64,000 bases of DNA from Neurospora intermedia (GCA_037102815.1 BTPP01000001.1:5977001-6041000); one strand, 5' to 3'. Counted from the first letter of the stretch, positions 33,295 to 46,300 are shown. A program made the numbers and translations. Notes: generated by a model not told the origin, from the letters alone.

Positions 33295-35991
33295 ATGGCG
33301 GCACCTCCACCAAGCCCCGACACCCCCATCACCCTTAAGGTGGCATTTGATGGTGCTTCTCGCAGGTTCAAGCTTCCGCTCCGCGACCTAACTGCTAGCT
33401 CGCTGGAGACCAAGGTACGTCACTATTTGGTCACCAAAGACACACCGCGGCAGTCTTGTCATCCCCTTTTATCAAATACAGGACATCTCCACTGACAGTT
33501 TGACCAGTTGCGTGCCCACCTGGAGATTCCCGCCGAAACCAACGTCGTCTTCGAGCGGTATTCCGACTCTGCTGGCACATACGTCACCCTTGATCCCGCC
33601 AACACTTCGGTCTACAAACAGTTGTTCCGCGCGGCCAAGGCGAAGCAGAAGCTTAAGCTGCGTGTCAACCGTGCGATGGCAGAGACGCCAGCCCAGACCT
33701 CCACTCCCGAGGCGCCCCAGGATACCACAACAGAAGCCAAGCCCGCCTTGGTCGAAGGCGAAGCCACAGAGACAGAGGGCGATGCTTCAGCGTCAAACCC
33801 TACTAGCCCCGTCTATGAAGAAACCACCGAGGTCATCAAGTCAATTGAGACGGACGCTTCACCCAGCAAAACCTTTGAGTCTCTCCAGGCTCAGCGCTCC
33901 GACATTATCACACGCGTCAACAACGCCATGGACCGTATCGAGGATCTTCAGTCCCGCCTGCCCTTCGGCCGTGCCGCCAGTGTAGCGTCTATGCCTATCA
34001 GCGCCATCTCCCACACCGACACCCACGAGTCTACCCGTTCCGGCTATGCCGTCTGCTGCAACAGCTGCGACCGGACCATTCCCTATGAGCATTACCACTG
34101 CTCCGTCTGTGACGACGGCGATTTTGATCTTTGCCCTGACTGCCACAACAACAAGGGTGTTATTTGCCACCAGAATGGTCACGTCCTGGCCAAGCGCTTC
34201 ATCAGCAATGGCTCCATCACTACCGTTGACACCATGCCTCGCATCGTCGACCAGGATAGACTCGCACAGTCCAAGACTACAGGGGAACTCCTTGAGGGAG
34301 CTCATGCCCAGTATATGGCCAAGCTCCAGCAGGCCGAGTATGAGAGGGCCAAACGTCAGCAGGCTGCGTTCGAGAAGTTCAAGGCTGAGAGCTCGAGATC
34401 TTCTGCCCCTCCTCCTCCTCCTCCTCCCGCTTCCCGCTACGAGAGCGTCCCTCCCTCCGTCGAGTCTTACTCACAGGCTACTCTGCGCACCTGCAACTGC
34501 TGCATTCAAGACTTGCCCGAGGCCGAATTTGTCCATTGCCAGACATGTGACGACTTCGATCTTTGCAAGGTTTGCTTTGCCAAGAATCGCCACGGGCATC
34601 ACCCCAAGCACGCCTTTTCCCCTATTGTACCTGGGACTTGTACGGAGGCGGACGTCAAAAGCCGTCTCGCTCCGGGCCGCAACCAACTTCACCACGCTAT
34701 CTGCGATGGCTGTGACAAGGACATCCGCGGCGTCCGTCACAAGTGCCTCCAATGCCCCGACTGGGACTATTGCTCAAACTGCTACGAGTCAGCTCCATAT
34801 ATCCATGCCAATCATCGCTTCGTCCCTATTTACGAGCCACTTGAGCCTACCCATATGTGCCCTGTCCCGCGCGCTCTTACTCACGTCGGAGTGTGCTGCG
34901 ATGGCCCGCTGTGCAACAACAACCGCTCTGGCTATACCTACATTGTCGGCGACCGCTACAAGTGCGCTGTTTGTGACGATGTGGACTTCTGCGCCAAGTG
35001 CGAGGCGAGCCCCGCCAACACTCACAACAAGACCCACCCCTTGATCAAGTTCAAGACCCCCGTTCGGAACGTCAATGTCACGACTACCGGCGAGCATGAA
35101 AATGGACGCAGGATGCCGGCCATGGGTGATCGGCCGCGTTCTGGCCGTCGCGTTACCACTTCGCGTGCCACAGGTACCGAGTCGTTCCCGTCCAACGTCA
35201 TGACTGTGGTGGACGTAAAGCCTTCCGAGCCTGCTCCCGCTGTAAAGACCGAGGAGGCTGAGACCCCGGCTCGTGTGTATGTCGCTACATATGTGCGAGA
35301 CAAGGTTGTTGACGGCACCGTTTTCGGACCTGACCATGTCTTTGAGCAAACCTGGGTCGTCCGCAATGACGGACCAACTCCCTGGCCGGCTGGATGCTTT
35401 GTCAAGTACCTTCATGGCGAGTACATGGGTCATGTAGACCCAGCTCACCCCACTGCCACCGGTGACCTCGAGTCTTGCTTGCAATCCAACGTGTGCGAGC
35501 ATCCGGTGGCTCCTGGTGAATCCGTGCCCTTCACGGTTCTTCTCCGGAGCCCTTCAAGGGAAGGCAGACATCTGTCACACTGGCGGGTGTCCACGAAGCA
35601 GGGCCTCATGATTGGCCACAAGTTGTGGTGCGATATTGTGGTCAAGAAGCCTGAGATCGCTCCTGAGGAGAAGGCACAGGAGGCCCCCGCCAAGGTTGAG
35701 GATCTCGAGGAGAACATGGCTAAGCTCAACATTGAGCCTGAAACCAATGACGCTGCCCCAATTGATCACAGCCAGGTTGTCTTCCCCAAGCTCGACAAGG
35801 AGTCACCTTCTGCCAGCGTTCATCAGGAGGTCGCCCACTCTCCGGTCGAGTCTCGCCCTGAAGAGGAAGATTACGAGGAGTGTGAAGATGCTGAGTGGGA
35901 CGAGGATGCGTCCGAGTCCTACATGACTGATGAGGAGTACGACATCCTTGACGCCTCGGATGAAGAGTCTGTTAGCGGCCCCAACAAGTAG
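33295..35991 (+). CDS. nbr1: NBR1-type selective autophagy receptor (PB1, four ZZ fingers, FW domain)
   Basis: Two exons, 33295-33414 and 33508-35991, encode 867 aa. The 93-nt intron (GTACGT, CTGAC, CAG) is in phase 0. Residues about 11-95 form a PB1 domain (ITLKVAFDGASRRFKLPL and FERYSDSAGTYVTLD). Four ZZ-type zinc fingers follow at about 223-270, 366-412, 437-490 and 501-555, each with paired CxxC motifs. Residues about 633-752 form the four-tryptophan NBR1 (FW) domain (HVFEQTWVVRNDGPTPWPAG to GHKLWCDIVV). The C-terminus is highly acidic and carries YDIL at 851-854, a candidate Atg8-interacting motif. The architecture matches the filamentous-fungal NBR1 family. A proline run (PPPPPPPAS) separates ZZ1 and ZZ2. 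It probably links cargo to Atg8 on autophagosomes. Confidence 0.93.
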
Positions 35992-36859
35992 TTTTGCTTT
36001 GCGAACTCTGTGTGTGTCGGGGTGAGGAATCATAACGGGAACCATGAATAACGGAGTGCTTGAACGGAATGTTTTGTTGGGTTACTTGGGTCAACTGATG
36101 GGTGCTTTAAATTGCTAGTCTTTTTTACTTTTGTTAACGTAACCTCGTTGTTATGGAAATTTCCCCTCTCCTACTACTGTCTTCTGTTTAGTCTGCGCTT
36201 CATGTGATAAGTCCCAAAGGACAAGTGTCTAGAGAGAAATCAAGTGATTAGTCGACGGCTCTGGTGGTGAATTGTACTCGGTGTCATTGCTTTACACTAC
36301 ACCGCTGCGCATTCATCTCATCTTCGGATGAAACTGGCAATTCATCACTTTATAATCTAGACCTCATTTCTCTTGTTACTCGTCATGGCCACTCAGATTG
36401 TGCTCAATAGCTAGAATATGTTAAAACAAATACATGGAGGTTGTTCCGTCATCAAAGTCTTGGTCCATCCCGATCACCAGCCGTAAACGACAAGACCGTG
36501 CCTACATATGCAGGGATGGATGTTTATTGAGTATTCTCCTTGGAGCGTCAAGTTTCGCAGAGAGATGAAAGACTGTGTTAGCGTACCAGCAAGACAGAAC
36601 GTAGAACACCTTTGCAATCGTCACGATGTGCATATAGGTATGAGGTGAAGCACAAATTCGATTCTTCTGGCCGTCTAAACCCACACAACATGGAAACAAG
36701 ATAGGTATATAAGACACAACCTTAAAAACAAGACAACATTAAGCTACTACCACCGGACACACTGAACCGTGGCGACATAATCTGAACCCATATTTTTCTC
36801 TATTCCGCCGTACCCAAGAAACAAAGCCCGGACCAGATCGACAGGACACTCGTCCTTTT
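35992..36859. other. Convergent 3' region between nbr1 and nop13-like genes
   Basis: 3' untranslated sequences of two convergent genes. No coding region or RNA gene was seen. Confidence 0.5.
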
Positions 36860-38356
36860 TTACTCAAAGGTAGTCTTCTTGCCCTGGTGAGCAACAGGCG
36901 CACCAGTAAGTCTGGCAACACTGATATCCTGAGCCATCTTGATTTGACCATTACCACCTCCCTCTTCCCTCTTCTTGTAAGGAACCCTCTGTGGCCGCTC
37001 ACCACCATCTTGTCCTTGTTGCTTCTTGCCGCCGCCAGCAGCGCCCTTGCCTCGGAACCGCTTGTCATATCTCGTCTTGTCGTCCTCGGCCAACTCGATC
37101 TTGAGGGTGCGGCCATGTAGCTGGTTGACCCACCACTTGCGGGTCTTTATCCTCTTTTCTGTAGTTTCCTTCTTTTCCTTTGTCTTCTTTTCCGCGTCCT
37201 CGTCGTTGGCTTCGGCTTCGGCTTCGGCTTTTTGGTCTTCATCCATAAAGTCCTCCAGCTCGGGAATCTCCTCGCGGATCTTGACGAACCCCTTGACCGC
37301 CCACTGCGCGGCCTCGCCCTCCTCAAAGTTCACCCACCCGTACCCCTTGCACTTGCCGCTGTCTTCGAACGTGGCCACCTTGACCCACCGGATGGCGCCG
37401 CACTTGTCAAAGTGGTTGCGCAAGTCGTCCTCGGTGGTGTCGAACGAGAGGTTTCCGACAAAGATCTTGGTTGAGCCGGCGAACTTGCCGCCTACTAGCG
37501 CCTCGTCCTTCTTTCCACCAGCACCAGCAGCAGCGCCGCCCTTGGCATCCTCCTCGTCTTCCTTCTTCTTCTCCGGCCGTCCCTCGAACGACGTCGCGTC
37601 CTTGATCAACAACTTGCGCTTGTACCACTCGGTCTCGCTGAGAGCAATGGCGGCGACCTTGGTGGCGAGCGAATCGAAATCGACGTAGGCGAAACCGCGG
37701 TTCTCGGGCTTCTCCTTCTTGGGCTGGCCGGGCTGCGCCTTGGCCGTGGGCATGTGCACGCGCGTGATGGACTCGGGCGTGATGGAGCCGCCGCTGTTGT
37801 CGACGAGCCACTGCTTCAGTTCGCTCTTGGTGACGGTGAAGCGCAGGTTACCGATCCAGACGCCGTGGGGGGACCGTTCCTTCTTTTCCTTCTTCTTCTT
37901 CTTCTCGCCGTCCTTTCCGGTGGCGCCAGTTTCGTTATCCGAGTTGTCGTCGGAGTCATCACCCTTGTCGGAGGAGGGCTTGGTAGGGAGGGTCTTGCCC
38001 TTCTTGAGCAGACGCTTGGCTTTCTTGGAGGGAGGCTCGGGGGCGGTGACGTCGATTTCGATTTCGGTGAGCTCGGCCTTGCGCTTCTTGGAGGATTTCT
38101 TGGGTTTCTCGTCGGAGGAGGCGGCGGCGGCATCGGCATCGGCGGTGGTGTCCATGGCGTCGACGGTCTCGGCGGGCTCGGCGGTCTCGGCAGGCTCCTC
38201 TGCTGTGGCCTTGCGCTTCTTGGAGGATTTATCCTTCTTCTCTTTCTTCTCCTTCTTGGACTTCTTCTCGGAGACGAGATCGGCGGTGGTGTCCATGGCG
38301 TCGACGGGAGCGGACTCCTGCGCAGAGGCGGTTTTGAGATCTTTTGTTGCTGCCAT
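36860..38356 (-). CDS. nop13: Nop13-like nucleolar RNA-binding protein (two RRMs)
   Basis: A single exon encodes 498 aa from the ATG at 38356-38354 (context CAGAATGGCA). The frame is open for another 35 codons upstream to 38461, but those residues (LDFIAILNLFFSL) do not fit the family. Residues 1-160 are Lys/Glu/Ala/Ser-rich, with SKKEKKEKKDK and SSKKRK blocks typical of nucleolar proteins. RRM1 (about 163-255) has VWIGNLRF and GFAYVDF. RRM2 (about 294-375) has KIFVGNLSF and KGYGWVNF. The C-terminus is basic with RGKGAAGGGKKQQGQ. Yeast Nop13 is a nucleolar preribosome-associated protein. The MULE inserted 226 bp upstream of this start codon, in its likely promoter or leader. Confidence 0.88.
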   Translation of the reverse strand: MAATKDLKTASAQESAPVDAMDTTADLVSEKKSKKEKKEKKDKSSKKRKATAEEPAETAEPAETVDAMDTTADADAAAASSDEKPKKSSKKRKAELTEIEIDVTAPEPPSKKAKRLLKKGKTLPTKPSSDKGDDSDDNSDNETGATGKDGEKKKKKEKKERSPHGVWIGNLRFTVTKSELKQWLVDNSGGSITPESITRVHMPTAKAQPGQPKKEKPENRGFAYVDFDSLATKVAAIALSETEWYKRKLLIKDATSFEGRPEKKKEDEEDAKGGAAAGAGGKKDEALVGGKFAGSTKIFVGNLSFDTTEDDLRNHFDKCGAIRWVKVATFEDSGKCKGYGWVNFEEGEAAQWAVKGFVKIREEIPELEDFMDEDQKAEAEAEANDEDAEKKTKEKKETTEKRIKTRKWWVNQLHGRTLKIELAEDDKTRYDKRFRGKGAAGGGKKQQGQDGGERPQRVPYKKREEGGGNGQIKMAQDISVARLTGAPVAHQGKKTTFE

Positions 38357-38573
38357 TCTGGCTGGCTTTAGCGTATCGGCCGAGATGATATCAATATGCA
38401 AGGAAAAAAAAAGGTTGAGAATAGCAATGAAATCAAGGTTGTTGATTCCTCGAATTTGCAATGTCTACAGTAGGGGGACAGCCGCACGCATTGACGCTGA
38501 GATTCCCCAAGTGCTGGCAGCACAAGATTTTGGAAAATTTACTTTGCGATAAGCGAAGCGATAAGGAAGGGGT

Positions 38574-38582
38574 CACTGTTCC
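38574..38582. repeat. Left 9-bp target site duplication of the MULE
   Basis: CACTGTTCC directly abuts the left terminal inverted repeat. The identical 9-mer in the same orientation abuts the right repeat at 50204-50212. Nine base pairs is the characteristic target duplication of Mutator-like elements. Confidence 0.9.
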
Positions 38583-38636
38583 GAGGCGGGCTATAGACAG
38601 ACTACCCCCCTTCCCTATATCTAGACTACTTAACCG
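38583..38636 (+). repeat. Left 54-bp terminal inverted repeat of the MULE
   Basis: Begins GAGGCGGGCTATAGACAG and ends CTACTTAACCG. It matches the reverse complement of 50150-50203 at 52 of 54 positions by hand alignment. The two differences are in the C/T-rich middle. Confidence 0.93.
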
Positions 38637-39023
38637 TATTGAGCACACATTTCACATAAAATCGATAAATCCCATATTTCGTGACTTTTTAACCGCCAAG
38701 CCACCAGAACCCTCCCTACACCCCTATAATCGACTGCCGGGATTAGTCCGGCATCTCAAACAGCGTTGTAATATACTATAGTTATAGTATGACTCGCCCT
38801 ATAAAGTGCCTTGTAAATCTACGGTCGCTAGCGTATATATTAGTAAAATTAATCCCGCATACTCGATTACCCGTGCTAGTGTATATCTAAGCCAGCCTTA
38901 TAGATTACCCTATAAGGTACCCTACTTATAGCTATAGTTGTACTCCCCCCCCTACTTCTACTAGCCGTACCCAACGAAGACGACGATTATATATTTAATA
39001 CCCTCATCGCCGCTAATTAGACT

Positions 39024-40169
39024 ATGGATAACGATTTTGTTGAGTACGTCCTTGAAAATCGATTAGACTAATATAATTCCTAAGTTAACGTACTATTAGA
39101 ATAGGCTTTTAACGAAATCGAAGATATAAAATACTTCCTAATAATTTTTAGTAAGGATAATAGCTTCGCTACTACAATTATTTCCTCCTCGTCTCGCTAT
39201 ATTTACTATACGTATATAAAGTCTAATACCTTTAAGCTAAAGGGGATTAAGCTTAGAAAGACTAATACCGCTAAGTATAATTATCCCTTTAGAGCGGTTA
39301 TTAAAATTAAGAAAGATTCGCTTATCTCGTTGGAGTTCACCAACCTTCATTATAACCACCCGCCGTAGACTAAAGCATCTACCCACCCCTCTACGTACAA
39401 ATTTACTTTGGAGGGAGAGGAGTTTATATAGTAGTTTTATTAGCGAAGCTTTATAAATCTATAAATCCGATATATATTCTAGAGTATTCACTCCGGCGAT
39501 TATAATTCAATAAAGAATATTAATATTAAGAATAATATTTAGCGCTTAGGTTAAAAGTATACCGCTAGTTTAATTAATACCTAAAAGCTACTAAGGGAGT
39601 TAGAATTTTTCAATTTCTAATATACGTATACCCTCGACCGTATTAGGAGATTTAAATTCTTAATTTTTATATTTCCCTAGTATTTGCAAATATAGTAAAG
39701 GAACCCAACAGTCTTAAATATTAATTACACTCACAATGTAAATCTCCCTCTCTCTCCCCGCTACCTTCCTTATCCTCTAATTTATTTAACTAACTCGGTT
39801 CTCTATCTTTAAATTTTATATTTTAAATTAAAGATATTTATAATTATAGGGATAAGCTTTATTAATACTACCTTCCTTATCGCGTTCGGTTTTAGCTATA
39901 AAGAGAATAATAAATTTATAAATTAGTTATTTAAGCATTTTAGCGATCTTACTCATCGTATTATTATACTTTACTCCGCCATTTATATTACTAATTACTC
40001 TATAGTAGAAAGGCAAACTCTAATATATTACTTCCCTAATAGTTAACCCCAATTCTATTTCTAGTATATATTTAAGAACGTTATTAAATATATTAATAAT
40101 AATTGGGACGGTCCTTTAAACAATTATAATTCTCTCAACCCTAAAACTATTGAGGTTAACAGTCCTAAT
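39024..40169 (+). pseudogene. MULE transposase, N-terminal and catalytic part (RIPed)
   Basis: An ATG at 39024 (MDNDFVEYVLENRLD) is in the same frame as three later MULE signatures: YPFRAVIKIKKDS near 39282, HYNHPP at 39348-39365, and IGISFINTTFLIAFGF near 39843-39893. A PNS-x-PQF-x-F segment and FKNVIKYINNNWDG follow. These match the FAR1-type DNA-binding region and the catalytic core of fungal MULE transposases. In-frame TAG/TAA codons are frequent, mostly where Trp or Gln would sit (for example W to stop in the FIN-x-LFKHF segment), which is the RIP signature. The reading ends where the LTR element begins at 40170. Strongly AT-biased compared with flanking host genes. Confidence 0.8.
40165..40169. 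repeat. Left 5-bp target duplication of the LTR element
   Basis: CTAAT directly precedes the 5' LTR and recurs directly after the 3' LTR at 48377-48381. A 5-bp duplication is standard for Ty3/gypsy integrases. Confidence 0.88.
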
Positions 40170-40399
40170 TGTCACAGGCATTACTGCCATGTTCCTATAT
40201 ATAGATAGAGGGTGCTGTACTGCATTGGTGCAGTCAGCTGTGCAGCTGCCTGAGTGCAGTACAGCGGTTACGTGCATACGTGCTGTGGACCGGACCCACA
40301 GTATGCCCTACATAGTTCTTGTGCGCGTATAGGATTCCCTTCCTGTTCCTCGCACAATAATCAAAGTCTTACCTTAGTACTTACTCGCGCCCCGTAACA
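40170..40399 (+). repeat. 5' LTR (230 bp) of the nested retrotransposon
   Basis: Starts TGTCACAGG and ends CCGTAACA (TG to CA). It is the same length as the copy at 48147-48376. By hand, about 31 of 230 positions differ, all transitions. The left half of this copy is much less mutated than the rest of the island. Confidence 0.93.
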
Positions 40400-43300
40400 C
40401 TTTATTGTGCCTAACCTTCGCGTTAAAGCGCAATAAGTAATTTCGGTCGAATTAAACTTAGTAGAGGCTAATATAGTAAAGTAGTTTTTACGAAATTTAC
40501 TCTTTAACGAACCGTATAATTGTTAATAGCGAATCGGAGATTCTAGCGATATTAAAGTCGACCCTAAAATAGTAAGCAAATACTCAAGAATAATGAGGGC
40601 GTAATTACTACCGTACAATACGGTAAAAGAATATTTCTTTCTTTATTTTATTATTAATAAATTATTAATTTAATTGTTTATTTAGGCAAGATGTCTAGTA
40701 ATTAAAATTAGAATAGCGACGGCCAAATCGATTTCGCTATAGTCTTTCCTACCCTATTCGAAGGTTATAATGTATTATTCGCAATTTATAGTAATAATTC
40801 TAATATTAATCTACGGGTCTTACCTAACTTTGTAGTATAAATTAAGGGTTATAAAAAAGTTATAAAACTTTTATATTATTTCGATAAAAAGATTAAACTA
40901 TTTAATAAGAATATTACGGCCGAGTAAGAAAAGTTTAAGACTTATAAATACAATGCTAAAAACTATATTAAGAAGACGAATTACAAAATAGGATAGATTA
41001 CCGGCCGTATTAATAAATTTAAGAATATTAAGAAGTAGCTCGTAGACTAATTGAAGGTCTTATAGACTTAGTATAATTAAATCCTTAAGGACAATATATC
41101 TCTGGAGTAGAAGTTGGTTGTAGCCGAAAAGGAGAAGGTAATTTAAGAGAGTAATACGGCTAAAATTATTGCCGAAAAGGAAAGCGACTACTAGGTTATC
41201 CTTAATTTACTAGCTACGGCTAATATTACGTCTAACGAACTTAAGTAGGAATGTAGTAATATATGTATTATTATTAAAATTGCGTAGGAGGAATCTGTTA
41301 AATTGTAGGAAAACTTTAAAATCGCTCAAAACGACCTCCGCTTAGTTGAAGAAAGCGTATTCGTCGCTGAGAATAATCTAGCAGCGGTATAAGATTAATT
41401 TAAAGCTACTAATAAGGCTAGATTTTAGGCTATGGCCGAAGATATTATAGATAATAATAATACTTATAAACAAGGCAGTAGCCCTAGAGGATTGAGTAAG
41501 GGAATTGGCTTTAGCCCTAGTAATATAAGCGGCAGTCCTAGCGGTAATAGCCTTAAAGGATCGGGTACGGGTATTTCTAGTATAGGCGGCGGTCCTAATA
41601 ATAATAGCCCTAAAGGATCGGGTATAGGTTTCCCTAGTATAGGCGGCGGTCCTAAAGGTAGAGGATTCCCTAGTAGATTTAAAGGTCCCGGTAAGGGAGG
41701 TCCTAATAGTAGAAGCTCCGACGGTCCTAGCGGTACTCCTTTCTAATTTAATCCCCTAAATAATTACTATTGTAAGGTACTTTATAAAGATTTTAAGTAT
41801 TTTAATAGCGAGGAGACGGATATAATTAAATACTATAACGCTTATAATACTTAGAATTCAATTATTTGTAATCGCTAATTAATAGATAGATATAAATTCC
41901 CCGACGAATTATCCAAATTCTTTTACACTATAATTTACCTAAGTGGTGAAGTTAAGGTTAATATTAACGAATATTATTAATTTATCCTAAATAACCCTTA
42001 TTATTTAATTTATTAGAAGTAGAAAATAAGTAAGGAGTTCTTTACCTATTTAAACGAACGTTATAAGCAAGGCGACTTTATAACTATAGCGGAGAAGGAG
42101 CTACTAAACCTCAAGTAAGCTAATAAATATACTAATTATAAAAATTTCGAAGCTAAATTTATTTTATTAGTAGACTATTACAATTATAATATAATAATTA
42201 AGGTCCGCCTCTTATATTAGAAGGTATCTAAATTATTAACGAATTTAATCTCTTATTACTACGTTTAACTAAAGTATAATAATTAGAAGGGATAGTCCGC
42301 CTTATTTTATAGTATTATTAAAGTATATACTAGAGCATTACTCTATAATAATTAGGTTTAAACAATTAATAATAATAGTAATAATAGAGGCGGCGGTAAT
42401 AGTAGCAATAGTAGTAAGTAGAGGGACTTTAATTCTATAGATATCGACCGTATAAAGTTTATAGAGATTTATAAGGACGTCCTATAAGAGTACTACAATA
42501 AAAGTAATTATATAAATTATAGTAAGGGACGATACTTAGCTAAGGACTATAGAAGTAATACTAATTATAGTACTTAGGGTAAGTAACTTAACCGTTTAAA
42601 TCTAAGTATTACTATACGCTAAAGGACTAGCGCCGGCATACTAATTACTAATTATACTATAGTAAATATAATTAACTTAGTACCGGCAGCCCTAATGGCT
42701 CTAATCCCCGCTCTAACAATTATAATAATTATAAACCCGGCCCAATAGGGAAATAGAAAACCCTAGGGTTAAATTACGCCCCAGGGTGCTTAAGAATATA
42801 AAAGGGAAAAATAAGGATAAGTAAATTTAATATTTATATTTTCAATTATTAGAAGATAGAGTTATTTAAATTAAGTAGTTTAAAATTCTATAAATAAAAT
42901 ATAACCCTCCTTTCTACGTATATTTAATATTTTTAGTATAATAATAAGGTAGAATATATATTACTAGTAGATTCTAGATATTTAAGTAAGGCTTTTATCG
43001 ACTATTCGTTCGTAGAGTAAGCCTATCTAGAATTTAGAATATTAAAGAAACTAAAACTATTATATTTAGTAAATAGTATATTTAAAGAATAGGTAAACTA
43101 GTACATCGAGGCTATTATACGTATTAATAACTATAAGGAAGTTATTTACTTCTTTATAACCAATTTAGTAGCGGACTACTTAGTTATTCTAGGATAGCTA
43201 TAATTACAATTCTATAACCCAAATATTAATTAGGTAACTAATAGAATTATTTAGAATATTAAATATATAGGAATATATATTAGCCAACCCTTAGAGGTAG

Positions 43301-46300
43301 TAATACTCTTAGAAGATACTTATAAAATAGAAGGACCCGAAGAAGAATATTACAATTCGGAGGATAAATCCGAAAGGGAATTGGACGAAGACTTCCCTAA
43401 TTAGACGGCCAACGTTATAAAAACCCCCGCCGGGAATTAAACTATAATAATAGAACCCCTATCCTTACTAAACTATATAAATAAATTTATTAAACTATTT
43501 AAATTAGAAAGGAAGCCCGTACTAAAGAAAATAAAAATACAAATTAGGATTGTCGGCGGGCGAAGGGTTTAGATAATACTTCAGCCGGAGAGAATTAAAC
43601 GCGCTACATTCCAACCTTTTAAACCTACAATTTATATAGCGGTATTAAATTTATCGGACTTTAAGATCGTTAATATAAGAATATTTATACTCAATATAAG
43701 GCTAAAGGGAATTTAAGTAAGCTTTATTATATAAATAAAACTTTAGGAAGTTTAAAAGGAGAAGAAGGAACCTATTTTAATATCGGCTCTATTAGAAAAA
43801 GCTTGGAAAAATATTATATAAAGTAGAGGGGAACTTTATAAATAGTATTTCAAAAATAGTAAAATATATAATTTTATTAACTTCTATAAAAAAGAAGCGT
43901 TAGGAGAAAATATTAGCGAATAGTCTCTTTAGTTTAGGGAGGAGGCTAGGGATTTCGTTAATTGTATTTATAAGCTAAGGATAGAAGAAAAATTACCCTT
44001 CCCCGAAGATAGGGAACCTATATTACTAATAGAAATCGATAGGATTTATAGTATTATAGAGGATAATATATAGAAGTTTATAAAAAAATCTACCAAATTA
44101 AAATATACAGCGGAATAAATAAAAGTTCGATTCCTAAACGAATATAAGGACCTATTATATATTATAAACCTTATAAACGTAAAGGTAATTCCCGAATACC
44201 GCTCGTACAATTATAAAATTGAATTGAAATTAGGAGTAGAATTATTACCCTATTCTAGAGCAAGGTTAATATTACTATAGGAGTTAAAAATTATTAAATA
44301 ATAGCTGGATAATAATTTAGTGAAGGGATTTATCCGACTATTAACTTTGGATATTATATTCCTAATTCTATTAGTAAGGAAACCCGGCGGCGGCGTAAGA
44401 ATCTATATAGATTATAAGGGTATTAACGAGATCTCTCTAAAAAATCGGTACCCGTTACCGTTAATTAAAGAAATATTAGATACTATTTATAAAATAAAAT
44501 AATTTACTAAAGTAAATATAATTATAGCGTTTAATAGACTACGAATAATTAAGGGCTATAAATAGCTAATAGTATTTATTATACAATTCGGACTATACGA
44601 GTCTTTAGTATATTTATTCGGACTTTCTAGGGTACTAACCTCCTTCTAGAACTTTATTAATAATATATTATATAATATCCTTAACGTTTATATAATAGCC
44701 TACCTTAATAATATTCTAATCTTTTTAGAAACTTACAAAGACTATATTAAATATATTAGGGAGGTTCTCTAACGGCTAATTAACGCCGGCCTACAAATTA
44801 ATATTAACAAATACGAATTCTATATTTAAAGGACTAAGTATTTAGGATTAATTATTACCCTAGGAAGTATTAAAATAGATTTAAAAAAGGTAGCCGTAAT
44901 TATTAAATAGGAAGTACTAACGAGTAAACGCTAACTATAACGCTTTTTAAGATTCGCGAACTTTTATAGAAAGTTTATTGCCGGTTTCTCTTATATAGGT
45001 AAACTACTATATAAATTAATAAAGCGAATAGTTGAATAAAAGTAGGATAAAAAATATAATAACGCCTTCGAATCCCTAAAAACGGCGTTTACAACCGCAC
45101 TAATATTAAAAATCTACGATTAAGAGAAGCCTATAGTTGTAAAGGTAGATGCTTCAAACTAATTATTAGGAGGTACCCTTTCTCAGATATATAATAGAAA
45201 ACTCTATCTAATAGTTTACTTCTTAATAAAATATTCGTTAGCCGAATATAATTATAATATATATAATAAGGAGTTATTAGTAATTATTAAAGTATTAGAA
45301 GAATAAAGACTAGAGTTAAAGGGAGCTACCTAACCCTTTAAAATTATTATTAACTATAAGAATTTAAAAACGTTTAATACTACGAAGAAGCTTACCTCCT
45401 AGTATATATAGTAATCTAAATTTCTATTTAGATTTAATTTTATAATTAAATACCGCCTAGGTTCAACGAACGTTAAACCTAATACTTTAAACCGAAAATT
45501 AAAGTATGTCCTTAAAAATAAGATAAATAATAGGCTAAAAATTAGGAAGAAGCTGTTTATCGACCTAAATTATTTCGACTAATCTTTCGGTAACGAATAA
45601 TTCTTAAATATTAATAGAAAAGGATTTATAATAAATACTATATCCGAAAATAGGGCTCCCCTCGTTATATATACTTTGGAAGATAGCTTTAACGAGGAGG
45701 ATTAGGAAGGGTTAGGTATTTATACGGATAATTTAATAGATTGTACTTATATTAATTTTCCTATAATAGTTAATATTAGGGTAGTTATTCGAATAGGGGA
45801 CTATTAGCCAAAGTACTTAAAAAAAAAATTGAAAATCCCCTTCGCCGAATATTATATAGTTAATAATAGGGTAATATTCTAGAATAGATTAGTAGTTCCC
45901 CCTAACGACGAAAAAGTTTAATTAGAATTAATTTATTATACCTATTTATTAATATAAGGAGGCTATCCGGGAAGGGATAAGATAGTAGTATTAATATACT
46001 AGTACTTTTAATTAAGAATAATTATTACAGTAAATACTTACTATAAAGTATATATCCCCTATAATAAGATTAAAGTTATTAGAATATTGCTAGTAGGATT
46101 TTTAAAACTATTACTAATTCTATATACCCTTTAGAAGGATATTTCTATCGATTATATAACTCTATTCCCTAAATTGAGAAGGGCGGGTAGGGGTGTTAAG
46201 TACGAATATATATTAGTTATAATAAATAAATTTATAAAGATACGGTATTTTATTCTAGTAGAGGGACTATTAATAGAAGAATTAGTAAAGAAGTTTATTA

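Noticed and set aside
38357-38461. N-terminal extension of the nop13-like protein by 35 residues
   Set aside because: The residues are hydrophobic and unlike the family. The ATG at 38356 has the better context.
37719-38552. 277- and 205-codon plus-strand ORFs
   Set aside because: Antisense shadows of the Lys/Glu/Ala-rich N-terminus of the nop13-like gene.
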